Shown: positions 12,572 through 25,370, numbered from the stretch's first letter. The stretch: 64,000 nt of DNA from Aphidius gifuensis (GCF_014905175.1 NC_057793.1:8246001-8310000), one strand, 5' to 3'. The notes: generated by a model not told the origin, from the sequence alone. Program-made: numbers and translations.

Positions 12572-14248
12572 ATGATGATGCTCCTTGGAATAACTTCAAT
12601 TTGTTGTATTGCAATTGCTGTTGTTGCATTTTTAGCAATATCATTTATATTGCTACTTCAAATATTTATTTACATGACGACAGGTGTTTGTAAGAGCCAA
12701 AAAAAGATGAATGGAAAAACAGTTATAATTACTGGATGTACATCCGGTATTGGAAAAGAAACAGCATTTGATTTGGCAAATAGAGGAGCTAGATTAATAA
12801 TGGCTTGTAGAAATGTTGCAGCTGCTAAAAATTTGAAAGGTAAATTTAAAAAAAAAAAAATTGATAAATCATAATTAATTAATATTACAATCAAAAAGAG
12901 ATTAGAAAATATAACAGGTAATTAGTGCATAAAGTTTCTAAATTAATACAGATAATTTTCTTCACAGTTTAGTGATTAGTTTTTAGAAATTAATCAACTT
13001 ATCTGTTATGATTTTATTTTATTAGAAAAAGAACAATACATTCGACTGACTTGATGCTGCAGACTTTTTACTCGTTCGGTCATTGTTTAAAGAATGAAGA
13101 GTGGAAATAATTGAAATTAATTTTTTAAACTTTTAGAATAATTATATTTAGATATTGTCTAAATACTAGAAGTATAATTTCAATGAATTTTAATTTAGAA
13201 ATATTTTTTTTACTACTGATGATTTTTGGCAAAAAGTACAGAATTTCGAAAAAATACAAAATTGAAAAAAAATTAAAAATAATTAAAATTAAAATCTAAA
13301 ACTTTTAGGATAATTATATTTAGATGTTGTTTAAATATTAAAAGTATAATTTAATGAACTTTTTATTTAGAAATATTTTTTTTAATAATTACAAAATTTT
13401 TTATACAAAAATTTATATAAAATACTTTCTTTCAGATCAATTTGTAAAAGAAACTGGAAATAATAATATTATTGTTAAAAAATTGGATCTATCATCATTA
13501 AAATCAGTTAGAGAATTTGCTGAACAAATAAATCGTGAAGAAAATCGTCTTGATGTTCTAATTCATAACGCTGGTACTGCTGAGACATTTAAAAAAAAAA
13601 CAACAGATGATGGTCTTGAAATGACAATGGCTACAAATCAATATGGACCATTTCTTTTGACTCACTTACTAATTGGTAAATATATATTTAAATAATAAAA
13701 ATAATTTAAATTAATTATTATTAATAATATTTTGAAAATTAAAAATTTATTTTTTAACAGACTTGATGAAACAATCAGCACCAAGTAGAATTGTCGTAGT
13801 TGCATCAGAACTTTATCGATTAGCTTCATTGAATCTTGATAATTTAAATCCAACAACAACATTACCAGCTTATTTATATTACGTTTCAAAATATGCAAAT
13901 ATTGTATTTACCATGGAATTAGCTCGTCGTCTTAAAGGAACAGGTGTTACAGCAAATTGTCTTCATCCAGGTCTTATTGACAGTGGAATATGGAGAAATG
14001 TACCTGCTCCATTATCATGGGGTTTACAAATTATTGTCAAAGGTTTTTTTAAAACACCAAAACAAGGTGCACAAACAACAATTCATCTTGCTGTTTCTGA
14101 TGAACTTGATAATGTAACTGGTAAATATTATCTTGATTGTCGTGAGTATGGATTATCACAATCCATTAAAAATCATACTAATGCTAAAAAGTTTTGGGAA
14201 CTCAGTGAAAATATTGTTCAATTAAAATCAACTGATCCAAAAATTTAA
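12572..14248 (+). CDS. retinol dehydrogenase-like short-chain dehydrogenase (RDH11-14 type)
   Basis: Three exons (12572-12839, 13436-13675, 13761-14248) give 331 residues. Residues 1-35 contain an N-terminal membrane segment, as in microsomal RDHs. The NADP(H) Rossmann motif TGCTSGIG and the MACRN sequence of the classical RDH11-14 group follow. Next come the NAG motif (HNAGTAE), the active-site Tyr-Lys pair in YYVSKYAN, and LHPGLIDSGIW after the active site. Such enzymes reduce retinal or other lipid aldehydes at the ER or mitochondrial membrane. The true substrate in insects is usually unknown. The ATG chosen is at the 5' end of the exon, just after the acceptor. A second and third Met follow immediately (MMM), so the exact start could be two residues later. 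Confidence 0.9.
13129..13384 (+). repeat. direct duplication of about 84 bases in the RDH intron 1
   Basis: Bases 13129-13212 and 13301-13384 are the same sequence with scattered substitutions. Both start at an acttttag-type string, run through aattatatttagat and tagaaatattttttt, and lie about 172 bases apart. The second copy ends 50 bases before the exon 2 acceptor. Confidence 0.65.
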
Positions 14249-14755
14249 ATATTTTATTTATTTAGTATTCATAGTATTCAGGGGTTTTTTAGTATTCTCA
14301 ATTTTTATTATTATTAATTTTATATTTTTCTTTAAAATATTTGTGTTTTAAATTTTTATTTTTACATGAGATAATAATGTAATAAAATACATCAAAACAG
14401 GGGTCATTAAGTATCTTGTTTACCAAGAATTTAAATGAGATAAAAACGTCATGAATAATTTTTTTTTAATTTTTTTATTTTATAAAAGAAAAAAAAAAAA
14501 AAATTGATAATATTAATCACATTTTAAAGCTTGACATTTAATGATATAAATTTTACAATAATAAATAATTTTAAAAATAAATTTAACATTATTTTTTTTG
14601 TTTTCTAAAAATACAAATTATTTTTTATATTTTAAATATCAATAAATCAAAATTATTAATTTTGATACAATAAAGAAAAAAAAAAAACATTTATTTTTAA
14701 TTTACTTTTAATTCAAGACAAGTAGTAATGATAATTTTTTTTTTTTTTGCATTAT
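14249..14755. other. convergent spacer between RDH and carboxylesterase 1
   Basis: About 500 bases where the two genes meet 3' to 3'. It is very A/T-rich with poly-A and poly-T runs and AATAAA-like signals on both strands. No gene is seen. Confidence 0.5.
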
Positions 14756-17468
14756 TTATGCAGAACCAGGAAGTGATTTTAATGGAAATAATTTATCCCA
14801 TTCATTCATTCTTTCTGTATTTATTCCTGTCATAATAATTTCAAGTTCATTGCCAATATTTAAATATGCTGGTTTCTTTTGATTATATTTAATCCATTCA
14901 ATATTTGAATTTAATTTATTATCTTTTGGTAATGGTATACCTGTTTTTGCAAAATTTGTCCACATTGTTGTCATACGTTCGACAATTGGTGTCTCAACTG
15001 AATTTTCATCGAAATAATTAAAATAACTGACGTTAAAAAAATAAAGAAGGTCATCATGATGAACTACGCCTGAAAAATAAATATTTTAAATATATAAAGA
15101 TAATATTTATCTTCAAAACATGACGTTAGTAAAATAAATTTAATATTAAATTACCATATGGTGTATTGTTTGCCCATTTAACATGACTCTCTTGTCCTTT
15201 ATAAGAAAATTTATAGTAATAAACTGGTTCTTTGCTTGCTTGTGACATGAGTGTGACAAGTCGATGAACTGAAAAACCAACAACTCCATCAGCATAGAGC
15301 TGCAAGTAAAAATAAGTCAATATTAAAAAAATAAATTTTCAAATTAAATAAGAATAGAAAATAAATTAACTACAAACATCTGCAAGACCCTGATAATTAT
15401 CTGGACCAATTGGTTTATTTTTCATATAATATTTCCAAAGTTCTTCACTTATTGATAATGATCTTTGTGTATCACGTTCATATAAAAAACTTATTGGTGC
15501 AATTGTACTCCAATTTGCATTTAAATCTTGAAATATTGAATCATCACCTTTTTCAGCATCTTCAATAACCGCTGTAAATATTACAAAATTAATAAGACAA
15601 ATAGTAAAAAATAAAATTTATAATTTACTTACAAACAACAACTCCACCAAATTCATCTTCAGTAACTCCAGCAATAAGTGGCACTTGATGAAATTTTCCA
15701 GCACGTATTAAATCAGCAGGTTGTCCAGTAAGAAATCTTTCAACTCCTGGTACTTCTGGCTCAACAACTGGCATCCTATTTAATCGAAAAAAAATTTTTA
15801 ATAAATCGAATAAAATTAAATTATCATTAACATAATGAAAAAAAATTAATTTACCAAACTAAAATTGGATCACCATGCCATTCCTTTGTTCATAGAAAAA
15901 AAGCAAAAACATAAATTAGGTTTAAATAATTTTAAATGAATTAATTTGTTTATAAATAATAAAATTATAATAAAAACTAACGAAAAATTCTTTAGTTGTG
16001 TTGACAAATTCTTCAGTTGTTTTGGTATTTAAACAAATTAACATATTTCCAGTAGTATCTGTTGGACAACCAAGTAGCTCAGCTTGTTTTTTAGCTAAAT
16101 TTTTTTGATCATTTGGTAATGAATTTTGATATGTTGCTGATCCACTCATGACAATTGCACGATGAAATAAATCTTTACTCATTGGTGATACAAGATGAAG
16201 TGATACACTCCAACCACCAGCACTGTAACCCATTATTGTAACACAATTTGAATCACCACCAAAATTTTCAATATTTAATTTTATCCATCTCAATGCAGCT
16301 ACTTGATCTTTAAGACCAAGATTACCAGGTGCCAAAGAATCACCAGTACTAAAAAAACCTTAGAAAAAAAACATCCAATTATTCAAATGAAAATTTCTTT
16401 CTAAATTAAAAATATTTACCAAGAGATGCTAGTCGATAATTAACTGTAACAAGAACAATATCTTGATCCATAAAATATTGTGGTCCTTCAATGAAACTTT
16501 GTCCTGATGAACCATAGAAACCACCTGGATGGAAAAAAACTATAACTGGTCTTTTCACAATATCATTTTTCGTTGAAAGCTGTAAAAGAAAATATTTTTT
16601 TTAAATTACAATTAGCTATATTAAATTATTATATTTATTATATTTTTTTTTTTTACTTTTGTTGAATAAACATTTAATCTGAGACAATCTTCAGATTGAT
16701 ATTTTCCTCCAGGCTGAGGACAAGATGGTCCCTCTTCTGAAGCATCAAATGTGTCATTCCATTTTTTAGCTGGAATTGCTTGCTACAATGAAATTATTTA
16801 TTATATTAATAATAATAAAAGCTTATAGTATTTATTTTAATTTATAATAATTATCTATTGATAAAAATATTTAACCGGATATAATTTCGTAATAGAATTA
16901 ACATCAACGTTTGTAAACCGAGGTCGTGGTTTGGTGCGTTGACTTTTAAATGAATCACTTACAATTGTTGTAAATTACCATAGTAAATCATCTTTGTACC
17001 AGTCTGATCAATGTTCAAATGATCAAACAAGTATTAAAAAAAAAAAATAAACATTTTTTTTAAGTATACAACAATCCATAACAAGATCATTAACCGTCAC
17101 TCACTTTCAAGGACAATAGCTCAATCAATTTTTTTTTTTTTTTACAAGTTATATAAAGCTGTATATTTACAAATCTTTTGATCAAAAAAATAATATAATA
17201 ATTGTATATAAAACGGATGAGATGAATTAAAAATAAAATATAATTGATAAAGGTAAAAAAAAATTACTTGAAAACGTTGTTGACCAAATGGAGGCTCAGC
17301 ATATCTCAACCCTCGAAATGAAAAAATTTTTTTCTTCAATCTTGATTGTATTATTGATCCTTTTATTTTTCCAAGAGATATTTCAATTTCTGGCTGTATT
17401 ATTTCACCTTCTTCATCGGCATTTATTGTTCCAAGTAGAAAAAATAATATTAAACTAATAAGCTGCAT
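14756..17468 (-). CDS. type-B carboxylesterase 1 (venom carboxylesterase-6/esterase FE4-like)
   Basis: Nine minus-strand exons (17468-17268, 16782-16657, 16579-16420, 16358-15982, 15883-15855, 15775-15633, 15571-15378, 15299-15155, 15069-14756) give 562 residues. A signal peptide (MQLISLILFFLLGTINA) is followed by the family blocks FSFRGLRYAEPPFG, SEDCLRLNVYSTK (disulphide Cys), FFHPGGFYGSSG (oxyanion hole) and VNYRLASLG. The catalytic triad is complete: Ser in GYSAGG, Glu in TEDEFGG, His in GVVHHDD. The protein is expected to be a secreted ester hydrolase active on lipid, pheromone or xenobiotic esters. Closest naming in Hymenoptera is venom carboxylesterase-6-like, given from general resemblance only. 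The sister gene lies immediately upstream. A likely core promoter is at 17690-17727. Confidence 0.93.
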
Positions 17469-17689
17469 GATTCACACACAAAAATTGATGTATAAATTTT
17501 TTTTTTTTGTTTGTTTTATTTAATTTATTAATTTAGTTTGGTTTATTTTGTTTAATTTCAATTGACAATTTGTAAATTGCGTATGTCGTGTGATTCTTGT
17601 CGTGTAGTACTAACATCGATGATTCAAATTAAGTTGTGATGTGACCAGGGTCACCGGTAACAACACTCGTGAGGCAGTCACGAGTTGAT

Positions 17690-17727
17690 ACTGACACTGG
17701 AGGGGCAATACGTCCGGTATTTATATA
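17690..17727 (-). promoter_or_regulatory. core promoter of carboxylesterase 1: TATA box plus TCAGT initiator
   Basis: On the minus strand TATATAAATA (17727-17718) is followed by TCAGT (17694-17690), the arthropod initiator. The first T of TATAAATA is 33 bases before the initiator A at 17692, the usual TATA-to-start spacing. This predicts a leader of about 224 bases before the ATG at 17468. Confidence 0.6.
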
Positions 17728-19343
17728 CGACTCATTATGTAGTCTCAAAAGACGCCTGAGAATTATTGCAATTAAAAATCCTATAGGACACATGTAAAAT
17801 TAAAAAAGACAAGGACGTTGATACATGCTATTGTTGATTTTGGATTAAATAATAATGTTAAATAATACATTTATTAAATATACAAATCTTTTTATTATTT
17901 TATTACCGAAAAAATAAACAGAAAAAATATTATCGAGATTATTTTTTGAAAATTAAAATGGTTTTTATTTCTTTTTTTATCATATTTTTATTTTTTTTCT
18001 GGATAAATTTTTTATTGCACATATGAATTTGATAATTTTATTTGGTGAATATTATTTGATTAACCTAATTAAATTTTTGTTTGATGCAATTATGCAAAAT
18101 GGATTTATTCTATGCAAATAAATTGATTAATTTAATTTTTAAAAATATATTTATTTGAGATAAATGAAAATTTAATTAACAAAAAATAAAATAAATTATT
18201 TGAAATTAAATTACAAGGTTAATTGTTTATTTGATGAAAAATATGAAAATTATTTTTTTTTAAATATTAATTTATTTGTGGTTAATAAATTTTATTTGAA
18301 ATTATAAAAATAAATTTCAAAAATTTATATACTTGAATTTTGACTTTTTTTTTTCTATAATAATTTCAAAAAATTTTCATACTACATTTTATTAAATAAA
18401 TAATAAATATTAAATTTATTTTTTCAATTTTTTTATGTAATAATAATTACAAATAATCATTTATTTACTTTAAATATTTAATTTATTTTTCATACAAATT
18501 AATATTTATTTCGTTAAAAAAAAACAAAATGAAACTATTCAAATAAATGATTTATTTTTTTCAAATATATTTTTCATTTGATTTAAATTTTAATGAAATT
18601 AATGCCATTTAAATATTCCTTTTTCCTTCTCTCCATGTAATAATAGATTTTTTCCGGAATTGTATAAAAAAATATTTGTTTTCTAAAACATACTAATAAA
18701 TGTTCGACGTTTGTGTTGTTTTTTTTTTTTCTTTTAATGTGGTAGATTGTAGATTATGCTAACAAAAAAGCAATTCATATATATTCTCATTATTATTTTT
18801 GAGACCTTCAAATGTGTAAAATAGTTTCTAAACTTGCTGGAAATTTACTGAGAATATATTATTCTATAAATTTTAATTCAAGACATTATTATAGAAACGC
18901 ACAGACGTAAATATCTCTCAAGTTTATTTTTTAAAATTTAAAAACATTAATTTTTAAATAAAAAAAAAGTGTATAAAATATAAATTCAAATTGAATTATT
19001 TAAAATATACTAACATAATATATTACGTTTCAATAATATATAAGTAGTAATGTTGTTTATCGTTTCAAATATTTACTAATAAATAAAAAAATATAAGACA
19101 TCATGATGAGTAGATTAAATAATCATTAAGAAATATCAAAATCTATTTTTAAAAACTAACAGAGTTCAACTTCGTCAACTCATCGATGATTCTCATATTG
19201 ATAAATAACTAATGATTTTATTTTTTTCATAACTTGGTTTTTCCCCAAATCAAAAACATATTATTTTGATGATATAAGTCAACAACTAAATAAATATATT
19301 GATTTATTATCAGTATTTTTTCGTAACTGATAAACTATTGCGT
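17728..19343. other. spacer between the two carboxylesterases
   Basis: About 1.6 kb containing repeat R1 copy 2 (listed separately) and otherwise A/T-rich sequence. It lies upstream of esterase 1 and downstream of esterase 2, both minus strand. No further gene is recognised. Confidence 0.5.
18115..18580. repeat. dispersed repeat R1, copy 2
   Basis: Same sequence and orientation as 5767-6210, almost base for base across more than 400 bases. The shared left edge with copy 3 reaches back to caaataaattgatt near 18115, defining a longer element than copy 1. Imperfect inverted ends are built on AAAAATATATTT. No coding capacity. Confidence 0.7.
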
Positions 19344-21701
19344 TTAAAAATTAAAATATTTATCCCACAACTGCATTCGATCTGCATAAAGACCAGTTTT
19401 CATAACAAGATCATTACCAATATCCAAGTACTTTTTATTTTCAGTTGTAAATCTTTCCCAAATAATATTTTTAAAATATGAATTATTTTTCGGAATTGGT
19501 ACACCAGTTTTAGCAAAATTTCCATACATTGATGTCATTCTTTCAACGGTAATTAATTCTGGATCATTATTATTTTTAAAATACGGAAAATAAGTATCAT
19601 AAAAAAGATAAAGAAGATCATCATGATGACAAACACCTGAAATCATTTTTCAATTATTAAAAAATCCTTAATTAAAAAATAATTTCAACAAGTAAATTTT
19701 CCACCTGATATTATTGTCAAAAAAAAAAAGAAAAAATGCCCATAGAGTAATTATGTCGATAAAAAATAATAAAAATAATCTGAATAATATTTTTCTAAAA
19801 TTTAAATATCAGCAAGAATAATTTGCTTGTTGAATAATAATTTTTATATTTAAATATGTAATACCAAATACTGTTCCATTGGACCAAGTTGCATGACTAT
19901 AACGTCCTTGATATGTAAATTTATAATAATAAACTGGTTGAGACGAATATTGAGATATCAAATTAACAAATCGATGAGCCTGAAATCCAACAGCATCACC
20001 AAATACCTATTCAAACAAAAATAGGATAATTTAATTTTTTTAACTAAGTACAATAATTGTTACTATTATTATTTTTTATTTGATACAAACATTTGCAAGT
20101 GATTTCCAGTTACTCAATCCAATTGGTTCATCATTGAAATAAAATTTCTTGAATGAACTACTTATGTCATTTGATCTCTGAGTATTTCTCTCGTACCAAA
20201 ATAATATTGGTGCAAGTTTTGTCCAGTTGGCATTTAAATCATCGAATAATTTATTGTTTCCCATTTCAGCTTGTTCAACAAGTGCTAAAATAAATAAAAC
20301 AACAAGTATATGAAAAAGAAATATCAAAAGAAAATTTAATAATTAATTTTTTAAAAATATATTTAAAATTAATTTACGTGTAACAACTGAGCCAAATTCA
20401 TCCAGAGTTATTCCAACTATCACTGGTACTTGATGAAATTTTCCAGCACGTATTAAATCAGCAGGTTGTCCAGTAAGAAATCTTTCAACACCAGGTAATT
20501 CTGGCTCAATAACAGGGGTCCACAATAAAATTGGTTGTCCATGCCATTCCTAATTAAATCAAATTGATAAATATAATTTTTAAAAGTGTCCCACCTACGT
20601 AAAATTTATTATTGATTAATTAACTTACAAAAAATTCAGATAAACTATTGGCAATAGTTGTAGCATTTTTAGTGCTTAAACAATTTAAAATTTCAACACT
20701 TGAATTTGATGGACAATTTAGAATTTGAGCTTGTTTAATAGCAAGATGTTTTTGATGACTTGGCAGTGGTGATTGATAAATTGCTGATCCACTTGATAAA
20801 ATAACACGATGAAATAAATTTTTACTCATTGGTGATACAAGATGAGCTGTTATACTCCAACCACCTGCACTACTTCCTGCAAGTGTTACTAAATTTTCAT
20901 CACCTCCAAAATACTTGATATTATTTTTAATCCATTTCAAGGCAACTACTTGATCTTTGAGACCAAGATTTCCAGGTGCCAGGTGATCTCCTGTACTTAA
21001 AAATCCTGTTGAAAAAAAAAATACATATATGTGTAATTAAAACAAGCTGAAATATTATTTTAATGAATGTATATTTTTTTTTTATATTACCAAGAGAACC
21101 AAGACGATAATTAATAGTTACAAAAACAACATCCTGGTCAAGTATATACTCAGGACCAACAATAATATTTTGTCCAGAGAAAACATAAAATGCACCAGGA
21201 TGAATGAAAACTATAACTGGTTTTTTTTCAATTGCTTTTTGTGTAATTGGAAGTTTTGTTGTTGTATAAATATTTAATCGTAAACAATCTTCTGATTGAG
21301 TAAGTGGTCCTGGTTGTGGACAAGCTGGCCCATCCTCAGTTGCATCAAATGTGTTTTTATATTTATTTATTAAAACTGCTGGCTTGAATTGAAATATAAA
21401 ACAATCAATTTAAAATTTAATTATTTAATTCATCATTATAAAAAAAGAAAAAAATTATTATTTTAATTTAATTATTTATTTAAATACTTACTTTAAAACG
21501 CAGTGGACCAGTTGGAGGCTCTGCATATCTTATTCCGCGAAATGAATAAATTTTTTTTCCTAATCGTGTTGTTGTATCAGCTAAACCTTTAAATTTACCT
21601 GAATCTGTTTCAACTTCAACTTCGATTTTTGAACCTTTTGCATTGACAAATATAAAAAATAATAAAAATAAATTTGAAGAAATTAATTTGATGATATTCA
21701 T
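19344..21701 (-). CDS. type-B carboxylesterase 2 (paralog of carboxylesterase 1)
   Basis: Seven minus-strand exons (21701-21492, 21382-21091, 21005-20629, 20549-20378, 20284-20091, 20006-19865, 19636-19344) give 559 residues. Features are a signal peptide (MNIIKLISSNLFLLFFIFVNA), IYSFRGIRYAEPPTG, QSEDCLRLNIY, FIHPGAFYVFSG and INYRLGSLG. The catalytic Ser lies in GSSAGG, Glu in TLDEFGS and His in GVCHHDD. Two exons match esterase 1 exactly in length (377 and 194 bases). It lacks two introns found in esterase 1: exons of 126 plus 160 bases there are one 292-base exon here, and 29 plus 143 are one 172-base exon. Both genes use the unusual donor GTTTGT after the 194-base exon. It is a tandem duplicate, probably a secreted hydrolase. 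Confidence 0.92.
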
Positions 21702-22356
21702 CGTGTTTAAATGTTTATATTTTATAAAGTTTTATTTATAAAATTCAAGTGCAATGCAATGAGGAAACTCGAGAGTTTATTAATTGGCTTTGACTTTGTA
21801 GAGGACAAGAAATATAACCAGTTTGCCACCACTCTTTGATTGGTGTCATTGACAATCATTTACTGGTTGTCTCGAGTGTGATAGAAAAAATTAATAATAT
21901 ATTTCGAACTGTTGAACTCGAAAACCTACATTCAAATCTGATAAAATACTAATGATTTTTTATTTATAATTTTAACAGTTTTATTTTGTAGGTTTTAATT
22001 TTTATTTTGAATATTTTTAATTAATTTTTTTGTTATTATTGTTAATAGCTATAATTATAATTAGAATAATTTTTTTTAATTTAATTTATTCACTGTACAA
22101 ATTAACTATAATAATATAAATAAATAATAATTGATATGTGGATAAGAAATTTGTTTCTTTAAATTTCTATATAGAAAAAATATGAATAATAAATACTGTA
22201 AAATTGAGATTGTATTGCAAAGATCACATACTGCAAGATAACGTTTCATCTTATAATGTAAATTATGTACTTTGAACTGAAATATACTCAGTCACTGGTG
22301 AACAATCAGTTCACAATTATTTCGAGACGTTATTTTAAAGACACTGGAAATATAAA
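21702..22356. promoter_or_regulatory. divergent promoter region of esterase 2 (-) and array lipase 1 (+)
   Basis: About 650 bases between two start codons facing away from each other. Close to lipase 1 lies a block shared with the other array copies: TATAATG at 22252-22258, then tgtactttgaact, then TCAGT at 22288-22292, about 65 bases before the ATG. I found no clear TATA for the esterase. Confidence 0.4.
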
Positions 22357-24311
22357 ATGATATTAATTACTCGAAGAAATTTTATTTGTAACATTAGACA
22401 TATTATTAAAATTATTATTTTATGTTGGTTAATTAAAGTAGTTTATAGAATTTTAAATCGTGACAAAATTTTAGATAGTGTAATTATAAAATAAAATTGA
22501 AATGATAATTATCATGTCTCTTTGACGTTGTGATTTGTGTGTGTGCAGATTGAATCAATTAAAAGCTGGGGATATCCAGCAGAGCAGCACAATCTTACGA
22601 CAGATGATGGATATAAGTTAAAAATTTTTAGAATACCATGGAGTCCGCTCCAGTTGTCGAGAAGAAATGAACAAAAACCAGTTGTTCTTATGCTAAATGG
22701 ACTTTTGATAACGTCAGATATTTGGTTGATAAGCCCTGAGCGGAGTTTAGGTCATTATCAATTTTTATTTTTGATGAACTATCCAAATTTCTTGCAATTA
22801 AATTTAAGAGTGAATTTATTTTTTTTCTGTTGTTACAGCTAAACAACTTGCTGATGAAGGCTATGATGTTTGGCTTGCAAATTTTCGTGGTACTATTTAT
22901 GGACGTGATCATGTTACATTGTCACCAAATGACAAAAAATTTTGGGATTTTAGGTACTCGATTTAGTGACGTAAGGAACAAATATAATTTGTAACATTTA
23001 ATTAAAAAATTTTAATGTGAAAAATTTAATTCAATTTAGTTTTCATGAAATTGGATACTATGATGTTCCACGAACAATTGATTATGTTTTAAATGAAACC
23101 AATCAAAGTTCATTGATATGTGTTGCTTTGTCAATGGGAACGACATTAACATTCGTTACTTTATCAGAACACCCAGAATATAATTCCAAGATTAAACTGC
23201 TTATAGAATCAGGAGCAATTGCTGGATTTTTTAATAAACAGTTTAAGGATATGAGACCGATTACTCTTTCCTCAAAATTTATAGTAAATACACATATATT
23301 ATTAATTTTCATTCGTTGTTATCAATGTAATTTATTTTCATTCATATAACTTTTAAAGATAAACAAGTATAACGACACTTAGATATTTTTTTTTAACGAA
23401 ATTTAATTAAATAAAAAAAAATATTTATAATTAAAAACAAGTTGCGATGTTTAATAATACGACAAAATACAATTTAGACTTGTTAATATTAAAATAATTC
23501 TTTTTGTTTTATTATCTCAATAAGCGTCAGATAATAAAATATTTTTTTTTTTTATAATTTTCAGAATTTTATTGATTTTACAGGCACTTTTGAAATATCA
23601 TTTCAAAATTCAGTCAATAGTATATTGTTCGAAGAAATATGTGTCAACCTAAATATTGTTCATTACTGTTTGATTCCATTGTATATTTTATGTGGTCAAA
23701 ATGATGGTCAACTTGACGCTGTACGTAAATATTAAATTTTTTTTATAGCTTGATAATAATTAAAAATTTTTAGAGTGTATATTTTTTAATTTATAATTTT
23801 TATATTTTAATTTACAGAATATTTATATTAATCTTTTGAATCATTTCCCTGACGGAATTTCTGCAAAAACAATTTTGCACTATGTTCAATTTGCTAAATA
23901 CCGTAATGTTTATTTATTTATTTTTTCACATCTTATAATATTCGGAGCAATGTATATTTATATTTTTTATAATGTTGATTTTATCTTTCAGGAAAATTTC
24001 AACAGTTTGATTATCAAAATGAAAAAGAAAATATAGAACATTATGGTACATCAAAACCTCCACAATATAATTTGGCAAATATCAAATCACCAATGATAAT
24101 TTTTTATTGTCTAAAAAATGATCCACTTTCAACATTTGAAGACGTCACTGAAATAGCTAAAAGAATTTCGAGCAGAGTTATTGTTGAACCAGTATCTGAC
24201 GAAGATTTTAATCACGTTAATTTTGTTACTGCTCGAGACGTGAAGACAATTTTTAATGACAGAGTGATCCAGTATCTTGATCAATTTGCAAAAGGAAAAA
24301 TTATTTTTTAA
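22357..24311 (+). CDS. acid lipase, tandem array copy 1 (signal-anchor N-terminus)
   Basis: Seven exons (22357-22479, 22549-22750, 22839-22953, 23040-23283, 23565-23720, 23818-23902, 23992-24311) give 414 residues. Exon 1 is unlike that of lipases A and B: a basic stretch (ITRRNFICNIRH) and then a hydrophobic segment IIKIIILCWLIKVVYRIL, suggesting a signal-anchor or an atypical signal peptide. The body has WGYPAEQHNLTTDDGY, GYDVWLANFRG and FHEIGYYDVPRTIDYVL. The nucleophile elbow is ALSMGTT (Ser kept, first Gly replaced by Ala). Asp is in NDPLS and His in FNHVNF, where the usual HxD is HVN. Exons 2-6 have the same lengths as in lipase B. It is likely a membrane-bound or secreted lipid esterase of modified activity. 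A displaced piece of the esterase gene follows about 60 bases downstream. Confidence 0.88.
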
Positions 24312-24370
24312 AATATCTGTTATCTATGAAATATTCAAATATTCATTAAAAAAAATCAAAATATGTATTA

Positions 24371-24634
24371 CCATTCGTTTAACAGTAGTTAATTCTGGAT
24401 CATTATTATTTGGAATATGGAAAATAGGTATCATAAAAAAGATAAAGAAGATCATCATGATGACAAACACCTGAAATCGTTTTTCAATTATTAAAAAATC
24501 CTTAATTAAAAAATAATTTCAACAAGTAAATTTTCCACCTGATATTATTGTCGAAAAAAAAAAAATGTCCAGAGTAATTATGTCGATAAAAAATAATAAA
24601 AATAATCTGAATAATATTTTCTATATATTTTCAA
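24371..24634 (-). pseudogene. displaced fragment of carboxylesterase 2 (start of last exon plus intron)
   Basis: About 260 bases nearly identical to 19543-19797, the 5' part of the last exon of esterase 2 and the intron before it, in the same minus orientation. The copied exon part keeps the CHHDD codons of the catalytic-His region and the splice acceptor, but no other esterase exon accompanies it. It cannot encode an enzyme and is a by-product of duplication into the lipase array. Confidence 0.75.
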
Positions 24635-24639
24635 GATAC

Positions 24640-25218
24640 CTACCATTAATTTTTTTTTTCTTATTAAGAAAGTGCGGAGAAAAAGTTCAGAGTAATTTTT
24701 CCACGAGTAAAAAATTCTCTCCTCATTTCTCCGCATGAGTGAATATGGGAAAAAATCGAAGTAATCACGGAGAATTTCAGAAAAATTTGAATGATGATGA
24801 TGATGATAAAAATATAAATGCAATTACGTGATGCATGAGTAAATGCATTATCTTTTTTCGTAAGTACACAACAACAGCTTTTTTATTCAAAGCTTTTATT
24901 CTGCATCAAATATTCTTTTTTGTATTATCAAGATCTGACGGCACCACATAAGCTACTAGAAACTTTTAACAAACAATGACAATATAAATTATATAATATA
25001 TAATATACTATAATAAGATAATTATTTATTCTTCAAAGAAATACGACTTTATAATTTCAACCTGTGCGTATTAAATTCCTCCGTTTGAGTTTTGTTCTTA
25101 AATCCGATGGACTATCGTATATTACTTAACTACTTCAGTTAATTTAAGTTCGTAAAACAATGATCGTAAGTCAGTCGATCAGATAGCTGCGTAAAAAGAG
25201 TGAACATGCGCGTATATT
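24640..25218. other. spacer inside lipase array with CTCCG-type quasi-repeat
   Basis: No gene. Bases 24664-24790 hold an inverted-repeat-like segment (gcggagaaa ... tttctccgc, then cggagaatttc) similar in wording to segments at 40305-40400 and 57588-57735. The remainder is A/T-rich. Confidence 0.4.
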
Positions 25219-25325
25219 TATCTGTCTCCATATTAATGACTTTCAAGTCATATAATAAGCCAGACTTATAATAAGTCAGTCTGGCTTATGATATGATCTA
25301 AAAGTCATGAATATGGAGACAGATA
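25219..25325. repeat. foldback (hairpin) element, about 107 bases
   Basis: The left arm begins TATCTGTCTCCATATT and continues through tgactttcaagtcatat and taagccagac. The right arm is its near-exact reverse complement, ending AATATGGAGACAGATA, with a loop of about 10 bases. The size and self-complementarity fit a small non-autonomous foldback/MITE element. Confidence 0.75.
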
Positions 25326-25370
25326 ATGAAACATATTATGATATATTTATATCATATTATATATAGAGTA

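Noticed and set aside
24777..24812. Short gatgatgatgatgat run as a microsatellite locus
   Set aside because: Only about five units. Not worth a separate entry in such a repetitive background.
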